From Pseudoxanthomonas sp. (GTDB taxonomy: Bacteria; Pseudomonadota; Gammaproteobacteria; Xanthomonadales; Xanthomonadaceae), in NCBI RefSeq assembly GCF_024710765.1, contig NZ_JANJUE010000168.1, forward strand, positions 1 to 58,530: a DNA stretch of 58,530 nucleotides. The letters run 5' to 3'. A program made the translations under genes and the position numbers. Shown here piece after piece: positions 34,254-43,387 of the stretch. Position 1 is the first letter of the stretch, and every line of letters starts with the position of its first letter. The notes below the pieces were generated by a model. The model searched no databases. It worked only from the letters and a program-made list of their open reading frames with translations, and had not been told where the DNA came from.

Positions 34254-34499
34254 GGGTGCAGTCCGGGGTTTGTCGGCAGCAGGTGGTTGCGTGCCAGGAC
34301 AACGCGATGGCGACCACGATGCCGAGTCCGGCCAGCAGGCCAAGTACGCGCAGGCACAGGAACAGGATGCCGTTCGCGCAGTCGCTGCAGTATGCGTCGG
34401 AAACATCGTGATCCAGCCAGAACCAGAGCGGAAGGGCCACGGGCCATGGCAGCGTACCCGCCACGCGAGGCTGTTCGTGGCCGCGGCGGCAGATACGAC

Positions 34500-34904
34500 T
34501 CATGCGGCGGACCACTGGAAACACAGCAGGAAGCCGTCCGGATCGCTGACATACAACTGCTTCATGCCGTATGGCGCCACCTTCGGCGGTTCGGCTTCGA
34601 CGCCGTGTTCCCGCAACCGTCGATACACCGCATCCGGATCCGGACAACCGAAGTAGAGGCAGACATCGCGATGTTGCGACATGCGCTGTGGATCCGGCGA
34701 CGCCGGCCGGTCACCGGGTTCATAGGCCGTGTTCAACATCAGCTCCGCGCCGCCCAGCCGCAACAGTCCCCAGTCGAACTGGTCTCCGTCACGCGCCGAC
34801 GTCTCTGCGATCTCGAAGCCCAGCACGTCCCGATAGAAGCGGACGGACGTTGGCATGTCGAAGACCTGGAGCAACGCGCACACACCCTGTACTTCGATGC
34901 TCAT
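34500..34904 (-). CDS. VOC-family (glyoxalase/bleomycin-resistance-like) protein
   Basis: A 134-residue VOC protein: LLQVFDMPTSVRFYRDVLGF, then LGGAELMLNTAYEPG, and YVSDPDGFLLCFQW. In the last motif the usual metal-ligand Glu is replaced by hydrophobic residues, so it may be a binding protein rather than a metalloenzyme. GGAGGCGA precedes the ATG at 34904. The 246-bp stretch between it and the acetyltransferase gene holds no convincing gene. Confidence 0.82.
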   Translation of the reverse strand: MSIEVQGVCALLQVFDMPTSVRFYRDVLGFEIAETSARDGDQFDWGLLRLGGAELMLNTAYEPGDRPASPDPQRMSQHRDVCLYFGCPDPDAVYRRLREHGVEAEPPKVAPYGMKQLYVSDPDGFLLCFQWSAA

Positions 34905-35020
34905 GATTCGCCTCCGGGCGGGCAGGCCGCCATTCCGGCCTGGGCCGGCGCAGTATCGCACCCTGTCGCGGCGCAGCATTCTGCTAGATTCACCGGCGTC
35001 CCCGACATGCCGGTACTCCC

Positions 35021-35767
35021 ATGACCCGCATCGCCGTCGTCTCCGACATCCACGGCAACCTCGCCGCGCTGGAAGCGGTCGCGGCCGATATCCGGGGACG
35101 CGGGATCACCCGTGTGTTCAATCTGGGCGACAGCCTGTCGGGACCGTTGCTGCCGCGCGAGACCGCGCGCTTCCTGATGGATTCGGGTTGGCTGTCGCTG
35201 GCCGGCAACCACGAGCGGCAGATCCTGGAACTGCTGCGGGACGGGCGGGGCGCGGAATCGGATCGCTATGCGGCGTCGCAGCTCGGTTCCGCGGAACGGG
35301 ACTGGCTGCGCTCGCTGGCGCCCTGCGTGCGGGTGGACGATGAACTGCTGCTATGCCATGGCACGCCGCGCAGCGATTGCGAACACCTGCTGGAAACGGT
35401 GGTGGGCCCGGGAACGCGATGGGCCTCCGGCGACGAGATTGCGGAGCGGCTGGCGGGCGAGCGTGCTCCGGTCATCGCTTGCGGACATACCCACGTGCCG
35501 CGGGAGGTGCGCACGCCGGCGGGGCAACTGCTGTTCAATCCGGGCAGCGTCGGCCTGCAGGCCTATCGCGACGATCACCCGGTGCCCTACGAGGTCGAGA
35601 ACGGATCCCCGGATGCGCGCTACGCGATCCTGGAGAAGGACCGGCGCGGCTGGCAGGTGGTGCACATCGCCTTGCCCTATGATCACGAGGCGATGGCGCG
35701 GCTGGCGCGTGAGCGCGGGCGACCGGAATGGGAACAGGCGCTGCTGACCGGCCACGTCACGGCATGA
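35021..35767 (+). CDS. Calcineurin-like metallophosphoesterase
   Basis: A 248-residue phosphoesterase of the YfcE/MJ0936 type with the complete two-metal site: SDIHGN (DxH), LGDS (GD), AGNHE (GNH), LCHGTP (His) and CGHTHVPR (GHxH). The closing part (LFNPGSVGLQAY) is typical of this group, which hydrolyses phosphodiesters. The true substrate is unknown. It is divergent from the VOC gene and convergent with the isochorismatase-like gene. Confidence 0.9.
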   Translation: MTRIAVVSDIHGNLAALEAVAADIRGRGITRVFNLGDSLSGPLLPRETARFLMDSGWLSLAGNHERQILELLRDGRGAESDRYAASQLGSAERDWLRSLAPCVRVDDELLLCHGTPRSDCEHLLETVVGPGTRWASGDEIAERLAGERAPVIACGHTHVPREVRTPAGQLLFNPGSVGLQAYRDDHPVPYEVENGSPDARYAILEKDRRGWQVVHIALPYDHEAMARLARERGRPEWEQALLTGHVTA

Positions 35768-35794
35768 AGTGCGCGCCGTCGGCGTCGATGATGT

Positions 35795-36403
35795 TCAGGG
35801 CTGGACGCGCGAAACGCGGCTGATGCCGATGCCCGCGGCTCCCTGCAGGGTGGCCAGGGCGAGGTCGCGCAGCCGTGGGGTGCGCGAGGCCACGCCATCG
35901 CGCGGGATCTCCACCGCGTACTCGCGGGCATGCGCGTCCATCGCGGTGGCCAGGATGCAGGCGTCCGCCGCGATGCCGGTGAGCACCAGCCGCCGCACGC
36001 CCAGCTTCGCCAACAACAGCGGCAGCGGCGTGCACAGGAACGCCGAATGCTTGGGCTTGAGGATGTAGTAATCGCCAGGCTCTGGCCGCAGGCGTTCGGC
36101 GATCTCGGCGCCCGGGGCGTCGGGATGCGCGCAGACGGCGACCAGTTCCTTGAAGTCGGCCTGCCAGTGCATGAAGTTGTCGTTGACGTAGATGATCGGC
36201 GCACCCGCCTGGTGGAAGCGCTGCTTCAGCGCCTGCAGGCGACGCGCCAGCGGCCGGGCCTGGCGCGCAAGCGCGGCCCCGCCCGGAAAATCGAACAGGT
36301 TGATCATGTCGATGATCAGCAGCGCGCTGGCTTGCGGCGGGGCAGGGGGGCGGGCACCCAAGCGATGTCTCCCGTGGCGTTTGCCGACAGCATCCGGCGG
36401 CAC
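35795..36403 (-). CDS. Isochorismatase-like cysteine hydrolase
   Basis: A 202-residue hydrolase of the isochorismatase-like family (nicotinamidase and related amidases). The catalytic triad is visible as Asp in ALLIIDMINLF, Lys in LKPKHSAF and Cys in GIAADACILAT. A cis-peptide-like segment precedes the Cys. The N-terminal 28 residues before the fold are basic and of low complexity, so a later start is possible. Substrate unknown. Confidence 0.85.
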   Translation of the reverse strand: MPPDAVGKRHGRHRLGARPPAPPQASALLIIDMINLFDFPGGAALARQARPLARRLQALKQRFHQAGAPIIYVNDNFMHWQADFKELVAVCAHPDAPGAEIAERLRPEPGDYYILKPKHSAFLCTPLPLLLAKLGVRRLVLTGIAADACILATAMDAHAREYAVEIPRDGVASRTPRLRDLALATLQGAAGIGISRVSRVQP

Positions 36404-36505
36404 CCGCGTTCGCCATGTGAATTCGTCATGTGAAAGCGGGGCTTTTCACCCGTCCATGATGATCGCCGTCCTAGCTTGGAGCCCGGTCGAACAGGAGCAG
36501 GCACC

Positions 36506-36901
36506 GTGCATCGCAGCCGTTTGGCGCAGTGGGTCGTCGATTGCCGGCAGGCGAATCCGGATCCGATCGAGCTGGACCAGGCCGCCCGTTTCTGGGCCGC
36601 CGCGCTGGGCCGGGACTGGCGCCGCCTGCCGGATCCGGCCGACGCGCACTATCGCCAGCTGGACATGCCCGACGGCCAACCCGGCATCCTGTTGCAGGCG
36701 GTCAGGCATCCCAGCCGCGCGCACCTGGACATCGAGTCGACCGACGTGGACGCGGAAGTCCGGCGGCTCGAGTCGCTGGGCGCGCGGCGGGTGGCGCAGG
36801 TGCGCAACTGGTGGGTGATGCAGGCGCCGACCGGGCATCGCTTCTGCGTGCTGCGGCCGCAACGCGACGACCTGCTTCAGGAGGGCCATGCATGGCCGTG
36901 A
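36506..36901 (+). CDS. VOC-family (Glyoxalase_6-like) protein
   Basis: A 131-residue protein starting with GTG at 36506, which has AGGAG 9 bp upstream. The fold is VOC-like: VVDCRQANPDPIELDQAARF, then HLDIESTDVDAEVRRLESLG and WVMQAPTGHRFCVLRPQ. The last motif replaces the usual DPxGN-E with APTGHRFCV, as in Glyoxalase_6 members. It overlaps the exonuclease III gene by 10 bp, so the two may be translated together, though no functional link is evident. Confidence 0.8.
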   Translation: MHRSRLAQWVVDCRQANPDPIELDQAARFWAAALGRDWRRLPDPADAHYRQLDMPDGQPGILLQAVRHPSRAHLDIESTDVDAEVRRLESLGARRVAQVRNWWVMQAPTGHRFCVLRPQRDDLLQEGHAWP

Positions 36902-37722
36902 ACCGGCGCCGCACGCTGACCGTGGCGACCTTCAACGTCAACGGCATCCGCACCCGCCTGCCGCACCTGATCGCATGGCTGCGGCGGGAAGCGCCGGACG
37001 TGGCCTGCCTGCAGGAGTTGAAGGCCGTGGACGAGGGATTCCCGCGCGCGGAACTGGAAGCGGAGGGCTATCACGCGCGCTGGGTCGGGCAGCGTTCCTG
37101 GAACGGCGTGGCGGTGCTGACCCGCGGCGAGCCCGCGGAGGAAGTGCGGCGCAGCCTGCCCTGGGATCCCGGCGACAGCCATGCGCGCTACCTGGAAGTC
37201 GATGCGTTCGGCCTGCGCGTGGCCTGCCTGTACCTGCCCAACGGCAATCCGCAGCCGGGACCGAAGTTCGACTACAAGCTCAAGTGGTTCGATCGCCTGA
37301 TCCGGCATGCGCGCAAGCTGCATGCGCTGGAGCAGCCGGTGGTGATGGCCGGCGACTACAACGTGGTGCCGACCGACGAGGACATCTACAACCCGCGCTC
37401 CTGGCACAAGGACGCGCTGCTGCAGCCGGAAAGCCGCGAGCGCTACGCGAAACTGCTGGAGGCCGGCTGGGTCGATGCGATCCGCGAACGCCATCCCGAC
37501 GACCGCGTCTACACCTTCTGGGATTACTTCCGCCAGCACTGGGAACGCGATGCCGGCCTGCGCATCGACCACCTGCTGTTGAATCCGCCGGCGGCCGCGC
37601 GATTGAAGGACGCCGGCGTGGACCGCTGGGTGCGCGGGTTGCCCAAGCCCAGCGATCACGCCCCCACCTGGATCACGCTGGCACGCCCGGCACGCCCGGC
37701 ACGCCGCAAGCGCGGCGCCTGA
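36892..37722 (+). CDS. xth: Exodeoxyribonuclease III
   Basis: A 276-residue AP endonuclease/3'-5' exonuclease of base-excision repair. All core motifs are visible: FNVNGIRTRLPHL, LQELKA (metal-binding Glu), YLPNGNP, AGDYNVVPT, LRIDHLLLN and the catalytic SDHAPTW. The Arg/Ala/Pro tail (ARPARPARRKRGA) is longer than in the E. coli enzyme. CAGGAGGG lies just before the start inside the upstream VOC gene. Confidence 0.95.
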   Translation: MAVNRRRTLTVATFNVNGIRTRLPHLIAWLRREAPDVACLQELKAVDEGFPRAELEAEGYHARWVGQRSWNGVAVLTRGEPAEEVRRSLPWDPGDSHARYLEVDAFGLRVACLYLPNGNPQPGPKFDYKLKWFDRLIRHARKLHALEQPVVMAGDYNVVPTDEDIYNPRSWHKDALLQPESRERYAKLLEAGWVDAIRERHPDDRVYTFWDYFRQHWERDAGLRIDHLLLNPPAAARLKDAGVDRWVRGLPKPSDHAPTWITLARPARPARRKRGA

Positions 37723-37726
37723 CGCC

Positions 37727-38662
37727 TCAGCCCTGGCGCGCGTTGAACCGGACCTGGCCGATTTCCGAACGCGGCGGCGCGCCAAACAGGCGCTTGTATT
37801 CGCGGCTGAACTGGGACGGGCTTTCGTAGCCGACCCGGTGCGCGGCGGCGACCGCGTCGATGCCGTCGGCCAGCATCAGCCGGCGCGCCTCGTGCAGGCG
37901 CAACTGCTTCTGGAACTGCAACGGCGACAGGGTGGTGACCGCCTTGAACTGGTGGTGCAGCGAGGAGGTGCTCATGTGCACCGATTGCGCCAGCTCGTCG
38001 ATGTTGAGCGGATGCAGGAAGCGCTGGCGTAGATGCGCGACGGCGCGAGAAATGCGATGCGAACGGGTGTCGGCGGCGGCGATTTCCCGCAGGCTGTGGC
38101 CGAGGTCGCCGACCAGCACGCGGTAGAAGATTTCCCGGATCGCCAGCGGCGCCAGCACCGACAGGTCGGCGGGCGTGTCCAGCAGGCGCATCAATCGCAG
38201 CACGGCATCCAGTAAAGGGGTTGTCACCTTGGCGGCGTAGAGTCCGGGATCCAGCCGGTTGGACGTCGGTTGCGGACCCGCGTCCAGCATCAGCGAGGCG
38301 ATCACCGCCGGATCGATGTCCAGGCGCAGGCACAGGTAGGGCTTCTCCGGGGTGGCCTCGATGACCTGGCCGATCATCGGCAGGGTCACCGACACCACCA
38401 GGTAGTTCAGCGGGTCGTAGCGGTAGGTCTGCCCGGCCAGGGTCGATTCCTTGCTGCCCTGGGCGACGATGCACAGGCGCGGTTCGTAGACCGTGGGAAT
38501 GCAGGGCGTCGGCGTGTCACGCCGCATCAGGTGCAGTTGCGGGATGGCGGTGGCGTGGCTGCCGTCGGACGTTGCCAATTGGGCAATGCGATCCGCCAGC
38601 TCGGCCTTCGCCGCGCAGGTCGCGCGCTGGGCGAGGGTATCCGCGGAAGTGTTGGCGCTCAT
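37727..38662 (-). CDS. AraC-family regulator next to the RND pump
   Basis: A 311-residue regulator with the AraC_N (PF06719-like) sensor domain (PTVYEPRLCIVAQGSKEST, YLVVSVTLPMIGQVIEATPE) and a C-terminal AraC DNA-binding domain with two helix-turn-helix units (NIDELAQSVHMSTSSLHHQF, HRVGYESPSQFSREYKRLFG). The ATG at 38662 (MSANTSAD) is used because the upstream extension is low-quality. It is divergent from the RND pump, so control of the pump is plausible. Confidence 0.88.
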   Translation of the reverse strand: MSANTSADTLAQRATCAAKAELADRIAQLATSDGSHATAIPQLHLMRRDTPTPCIPTVYEPRLCIVAQGSKESTLAGQTYRYDPLNYLVVSVTLPMIGQVIEATPEKPYLCLRLDIDPAVIASLMLDAGPQPTSNRLDPGLYAAKVTTPLLDAVLRLMRLLDTPADLSVLAPLAIREIFYRVLVGDLGHSLREIAAADTRSHRISRAVAHLRQRFLHPLNIDELAQSVHMSTSSLHHQFKAVTTLSPLQFQKQLRLHEARRLMLADGIDAVAAAHRVGYESPSQFSREYKRLFGAPPRSEIGQVRFNARQG

Positions 38663-38768
38663 GGCGATGGAGGGGGGCGGGGGTAGGTCGATTATTCGGA
38701 AGCATGGCCGCCCATGCAAAGGCCGTGGTGCGGGTTTGCAGGAATAGGCAAGCATCGGGCAGCAATGT

Positions 38769-38799
38769 ACTAACGAACCCGCTCATGAGCCGACTAACG
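38769..38799. promoter_or_regulatory. Paired ACTAACG repeats upstream of the RND pump
   Basis: ACTAACG occurs at 38769-38775 and again at 38793-38799, starts 24 bp apart, in the 249-bp region between the divergent AraC regulator and pump genes. Spaced direct repeats are common AraC-family half-sites. The match is short, so chance cannot be excluded. Confidence 0.3.
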
Positions 38800-38911
38800 T
38801 AAAGGTCCCCCACCGGATGAGGCGCCCGCGCGCCTCGCGACGCGGGGTGGTGCCCGCTCGCCGGGGTACCGCCCGCGTACCGGCTTCCCCCGCCGTTGGA
38901 AGCACGCCCCC

Positions 38912-41900
38912 ATGTGGATCGTCCAGTACGCGCTCAACCGTCGCTACACCATCGGGGTGCTCGCCATCCTGATCCTGCTGTTCGGCACCCTGTCGGCCCG
39001 GCGCATGCCGACCGACATCCTGCCCGAGGTAGGCATCCCCTCCATCAACCTGGTCTGGACCTACAACGGCCTGTCGGCCGCGGACATGGCCGCCAAGATC
39101 ACCACCTTCTCCGAGGCGGCAATCCTGAACACGGTCGACGACCTGAAGGAAGTGCGCTCGGAGACCATCAACGGCGCCAGCATCATCCGCATCGACTTCC
39201 AGCCCGACGTCAGCCTGGATCGCGCGCTGGGCCAGATCACCGCGGTCTCGCAGACCATCCTGCGGCGCATGCCGCCGGGCACTTCGCCGCCGCTGGTGGT
39301 GCGCAACAACGTATCCAGCACGCCGGTGCTGCAGCTGGTGCTGTCGTCCGATTCGCTGACCGAGGCGCAGCTGTACGACTACGCGCGCCTGCAACTGCGC
39401 TCGCAGATCCAGACCATTCCCGGCATCCGCATGACGCTGCCCTACGGCGGCGCCGCGCGGCAGGTGATGGTGGACCTGAATCCGGCCGCCCTGCAGACCT
39501 ACGGCCTGACACCCTCGGACATCACCGGCGCGCTGGAGCGCGGCAGCCCGACCCTGCCGTCGGGTTCGATCCGCGAAGGCGTGCGCGAGCTGCAGATCTC
39601 GCTGGACGCCAGTCCGGCCTCGGTGCAGGAATTCCTGGATCTGCCGGTCGCCACCCGCAACGGCATCGTCCTGTACGTGCGCGATGTCGCCTCGGTGCGC
39701 GACGGTGGCGCGTTGCAGACCAACGTGGCGCGGATGGACGGTTCCAGCGCGGTGTCGGTGGCGCTGATCAAGCTGGGCGGCGCCTCGGCGGTGGAAATCG
39801 TGCGCGCGGTGCGCGAACGGCTGCCGGAAATCGAGGCCTCGGCGCCGCCGGGCATGCGCATCGCGCCGATTTTCGACCAGTCGGTGTTCGTCGACAACGC
39901 GATCGGTTCCATCCAGCACGAGGCGGTGCTGGTCGGCCTGCTGGTGGCGCTGGTGGTGCTGGTGTTCATCGGCTCGTGGCGATCCAGCGTGATCGTGCTG
40001 TCGGCCATTCCGCTGGCATTGCTGGCCAGCGTGGCGATGCTGGATCTGCTGGGCTACACCTTCAACGTGATGACCCTGGGCGGGCTGGCGCTGGCGATCG
40101 GCATCCTGGTCGACAACGCGGTGGTGGACGTGGAGAACACCAACCGCAACATCGCCCTGGGCAAGGACGTGCGCACGGCGATCCTGGACAGCGCCCGCGA
40201 GGTGGTGTTCCCCGAGTTCGTCTCCACCGTGTCCATCTGCATCGTGCTGACCCCGATCCTGCTGATGACCGGCCTGTCGGCGTGGGTGTTCACTCCGCTG
40301 GCGCTGGCGGTGATCTTCGCGATGATCGCCTCGTTCCTGCTCTCGCGCACGCTGATCCCGGTGCTGTGCTATCTGCTGCTGCCGGCCGACATCCGCAGCC
40401 GGGAGAACCCGCGCTGGGCGCCGGAGAAGCTGCTGCTCGGCATCAACCACAAGGTCGAGCATGCCCTGGAATCGCTGCGCGAGCGTCATCACGCGCTGCT
40501 GGTGCGGCTGGGCCATCACGGCGGCGTGCTGGCCATCACCGCGCTGCTGGTGATCGCGATCGGCGTGGGCGCCGGCGCGCTGCTGGGGCGCGAGTACTTC
40601 CCGCAGGTCGACGCCGGCCAGTTGCGCCTGCAGGTGCGCATGCCCTCCGGCACGCGGCTGGAGCAGACCACCCAGCGCCTGACCGACATCCAGCGCGAGA
40701 TCCGCCGGATCATCCCGGCGGAAGAACTGCAGACGGTCTACGAGCAAATCGGCGTGCCCGACGCGATCAACCTGTCGCTGGTCGACAGCGCGGTGGTGGG
40801 ATCGTTCGAGGCCGAACTGATGCTGCAATTGCGTTCGCCGCACGCGCCGACGCGCGACTACCTGGCGCAGATCCGCCAGCGCATGGCGGAGAAGTTCCCC
40901 GACGTGAAGGTGTTCGAGCGCCCGCCGGACGCCACCAGCCGGACCCTGGCCGGATCGGCCGCCGCCGCATTCGAAGTGCGCCTGATTGGCCGCGACGTGG
41001 CCGGCAACCTGGCGTTGGCGCGCGAGGTGGAAAGCCGCCTGCGCCAGGAACCGGGCGCGGTGGACGTGGCCCTGCGGCAGATCCTGGATCTGCCCGAGTA
41101 CCGCGTGCACATCGATCGCACCCGCGCCGCCCAGCTCGGCCTGGACGCGCAGCAGGCCAGCCGCGCGGTGCTGTCGGTGCTGGGCACCTCCGGCACGGTC
41201 ACGCCGGTGTACTGGACCGACACCGTCAACGCGATCGCCTACACCGTGCAGGTGCAGGCGCCGCCGGCCAGCCTGCCCGATGCCGAGACCCTGTTGAACA
41301 TGCCGCTGCGGATCGGCGGGGAAGGGCAGGCGGTCCTGCTGCGCAACATCGCCACGGTCACCCCGCGCAACGTGCCGGCCAGCATCGCCCGCACCACGCT
41401 GGCTCCCACGGTGAGCGTGCTGGCGAACGTGCAGGGTACGGATCTGGGTTCGGTGTATTCGCGCCTGACCGCCATCACCGCCGATGTGCAGGCGCGGATG
41501 AAACCGGGCAACCGCGTCGAGATCACCGGACAGGCCGGCGAGATGCAGAGCGCCTACGGCGAACTGGCCGGTGGCCTGCTGATGTCGGCGGTATTGGTGT
41601 TCCTGGTCCTGGTAATCAATTTCCAGTCCTGGATCCAGCCGCTGGTGGCGATGTCCGGCCTGCCGGTCGCGATCGCGGGCGCGGCGATCGGCCTGTTCGT
41701 CACCGGCACGCCGCTCAGCGTGCCGGCGCTGATGGGCCTGATGATGGTGATCGGCGTGTCCACCGCCAACAGCGTGCTGGTGACCAGTTTCGCGCGCGGC
41801 CTGATCGCCGACGGCCATGATCCGGAACTGGCTGCCTATGAATCCGCCGCCGTGCGCCTGCGTCCGGTGCTGATGACCGCCAGCGCGATGGTCCTGGGCA

Positions 41901-42139
41901 TCATCCCGATGGCGATCGGCCTGGGCGACGGCGGCGAGCAGAACGCGCCGCTGGGCCGCGCGGTGATCGGCGGGCTGCTGTTCGGCACCCCGGCCACGCT
42001 GGTGCTGGTGCCTTCCATCCTGGCGGTGCTCGGCCGCCGCCAGAAACGCCGCGCCGAAGCCGCGCAGGCGATCGACATCTCCGCTGTTTCCTCCCCCACC
42101 GCCACCGGCGACGCCGCCGGTGCAGGAGTCTCCCCATGA
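38912..42139 (+). CDS. RND efflux transporter permease subunit
   Basis: A 1075-residue inner-membrane transporter of the AcrB/MexB superfamily with the two-fold repeat of one helix, a large periplasmic loop and five or six helices. The TM4 motif is LVDNAVVDVEN (Asp401-Asn402) where AcrB has Asp-Asp, and the TM10 region reads GVSTANSVLVTSF without the Lys of AcrB. The proton relay therefore differs from AcrB but agrees with a separate HAE-type subgroup known to me. It is followed by its adaptor (4-bp ATGA overlap). The outer-membrane channel is not encoded here. Substrate unknown. Confidence 0.92.
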   Translation: MWIVQYALNRRYTIGVLAILILLFGTLSARRMPTDILPEVGIPSINLVWTYNGLSAADMAAKITTFSEAAILNTVDDLKEVRSETINGASIIRIDFQPDVSLDRALGQITAVSQTILRRMPPGTSPPLVVRNNVSSTPVLQLVLSSDSLTEAQLYDYARLQLRSQIQTIPGIRMTLPYGGAARQVMVDLNPAALQTYGLTPSDITGALERGSPTLPSGSIREGVRELQISLDASPASVQEFLDLPVATRNGIVLYVRDVASVRDGGALQTNVARMDGSSAVSVALIKLGGASAVEIVRAVRERLPEIEASAPPGMRIAPIFDQSVFVDNAIGSIQHEAVLVGLLVALVVLVFIGSWRSSVIVLSAIPLALLASVAMLDLLGYTFNVMTLGGLALAIGILVDNAVVDVENTNRNIALGKDVRTAILDSAREVVFPEFVSTVSICIVLTPILLMTGLSAWVFTPLALAVIFAMIASFLLSRTLIPVLCYLLLPADIRSRENPRWAPEKLLLGINHKVEHALESLRERHHALLVRLGHHGGVLAITALLVIAIGVGAGALLGREYFPQVDAGQLRLQVRMPSGTRLEQTTQRLTDIQREIRRIIPAEELQTVYEQIGVPDAINLSLVDSAVVGSFEAELMLQLRSPHAPTRDYLAQIRQRMAEKFPDVKVFERPPDATSRTLAGSAAAAFEVRLIGRDVAGNLALAREVESRLRQEPGAVDVALRQILDLPEYRVHIDRTRAAQLGLDAQQASRAVLSVLGTSGTVTPVYWTDTVNAIAYTVQVQAPPASLPDAETLLNMPLRIGGEGQAVLLRNIATVTPRNVPASIARTTLAPTVSVLANVQGTDLGSVYSRLTAITADVQARMKPGNRVEITGQAGEMQSAYGELAGGLLMSAVLVFLVLVINFQSWIQPLVAMSGLPVAIAGAAIGLFVTGTPLSVPALMGLMMVIGVSTANSVLVTSFARGLIADGHDPELAAYESAAVRLRPVLMTASAMVLGIIPMAIGLGDGGEQNAPLGRAVIGGLLFGTPATLVLVPSILAVLGRRQKRRAEAAQAIDISAVSSPTATGDAAGAGVSP

Positions 42140-43260
42140 ACACCATGTTCTTCACCCGCATCGCGCTGGCGGCGGCCGTCATGGCCGGCATTGCCATGCT
42201 CAGCGGCTGCGGCCGCAGTTCCGCCGCCACCCAGCCAGCCGGCGCCGTGCCGGAGGTGCTGACCGCGCCGGCCAAGGCGGCCGATCCGCAATCCGAGCTG
42301 CGCCTGCCGGCGCGCGCCGAGGCCGGCGAGTCGGCCAAGCTGTATGCGCGCGCCACCGGCTTTGTCAGCGAGCGCCGGGTCGATCTCGGCGACCACGTCA
42401 AGGCCGGGCAGGTGCTGGCGATGATTGCCACGCCGGAAGTCGACCAGGCCGTGCGCGAGGCCACCGCGGATCTGGAACTGGCGCAGGCCAACCAGGCATT
42501 GGCCAAGGCCAACTTCGATCGCGCCGACGTGCTGGTCGGCTCCGGCGCCATCTCCAGGGAGCTGCACAGCGAACGCCTGGCCAGCCTGAGCGCCGCGCGC
42601 GCGGCCACCTCGGCCGCGCAGGCGCGCCTGTCGAGCGCGCGCGAGCGGCAGGGCTTCCAGGTGGTGCGCGCGCCGTTCGACGGCGTGGTGGTGGCGCGCA
42701 ATGTCGAGCGCGGCGATCGCGTGGTCGGCGATTCGGCTTCGGCGACGTTGCCGATGTTCGAGGTCAACGCGCTGGATCCGCTGCGCATCGTGGTCGACGT
42801 GCCGCAGAACGCGGCGCTGCAGGTGCGTCCCGGCATGGCCGGGCAGATGCGTTTCCTGGAACTGGCCGATCAGGCCTTCGACGTGGACGTCGTGCGCAGC
42901 GCGCAGAACATCTCCAGCAGCGTCGGCGCCATGCGCATCGAACTGCGCCTGCCCAATCCGGAAGGCCGCATTCCCGCCGGCATGCTCGGCGAGGTCGGCC
43001 TGAAGGTGCCGCGCGCGGTGCCGGCGGTGCTGGTGCCGGTGTCGGCGGTGGCGCAGGACGCCAGCGGCGCGCAGGTGGCGGTGGTTGGTGGCGACGCGCT
43101 GCTGCAGTACCGCAAGGTGGTGCTGGGCCGCAACCTGGGCAACGAGGCCGAGGTGCTGTCGGGCCTGAAGGCGGGCGAACAGGTGGTGCTGGCGCCGAAT
43201 GCGATGCTGGAGGCCGGGCAGAAGGTCAGCGCGAAGGTGAACGCGCCGGTGAAGAAGTAG
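42136..43260 (+). CDS. RND periplasmic adaptor (membrane fusion) lipoprotein
   Basis: A 374-residue adaptor with a lipoprotein signal (AAAVMAGIAMLSGCGR, Cys as the lipid site). It has the lipoyl half-motifs (LYARATGFVSERRVDLGDHV and VVRAPFDGVVVARNVERGDR), a Gln/Ala-rich helical hairpin (about 105-170) and a beta-barrel plus membrane-proximal domain. It links the RND permease to a TolC-type channel. The start overlaps the stop of the permease gene. Confidence 0.92.
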   Translation: MNTMFFTRIALAAAVMAGIAMLSGCGRSSAATQPAGAVPEVLTAPAKAADPQSELRLPARAEAGESAKLYARATGFVSERRVDLGDHVKAGQVLAMIATPEVDQAVREATADLELAQANQALAKANFDRADVLVGSGAISRELHSERLASLSAARAATSAAQARLSSARERQGFQVVRAPFDGVVVARNVERGDRVVGDSASATLPMFEVNALDPLRIVVDVPQNAALQVRPGMAGQMRFLELADQAFDVDVVRSAQNISSSVGAMRIELRLPNPEGRIPAGMLGEVGLKVPRAVPAVLVPVSAVAQDASGAQVAVVGGDALLQYRKVVLGRNLGNEAEVLSGLKAGEQVVLAPNAMLEAGQKVSAKVNAPVKK

Positions 43261-43281
43261 CGTCCCCATCTTCCCTGCTTT

Positions 43282-43366
43282 CCCGGTAGGATCGGCGTAA
43301 GCCGCGACCGCCAGGTGTCCGCAAGAGGATGAATGGACGGTCGCGACTTGCGTCGCTCCTACCGGG
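43282..43366. repeat. Inverted repeat (29-bp arms, 4 mismatches) between convergent genes
   Basis: The left arm 43282-43310 begins CCCGGTAGGA and the right arm 43338-43366 ends TCCTACCGGG; they pair at 25 of 29 positions. A sister element with the same TAGGAGCGACG...AGTCGCGA core lies at 50080-50160. It sits between the convergent adaptor and mmsA genes and could serve as a bidirectional terminator or REP site. Confidence 0.6.
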
Positions 43367-43387
43367 AGCGGGAAGCAGCAGCGGCAC

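Noticed and set aside
34254-34499. Possible small membrane protein on the minus strand (PLWFWLDHDVSDAYC... frame)
   Set aside because: The frame would have to run about 200 bp into the acetyltransferase gene in another frame and has no clear start signal.
38783-41818. Minus-strand frame of 1011 codons opposite the RND pump
   Set aside because: It is rich in His, Gln, Arg and Gly with no domain pattern, and is the typical antisense shadow of a GC-rich gene; the plus-strand frame carries clear RND motifs.
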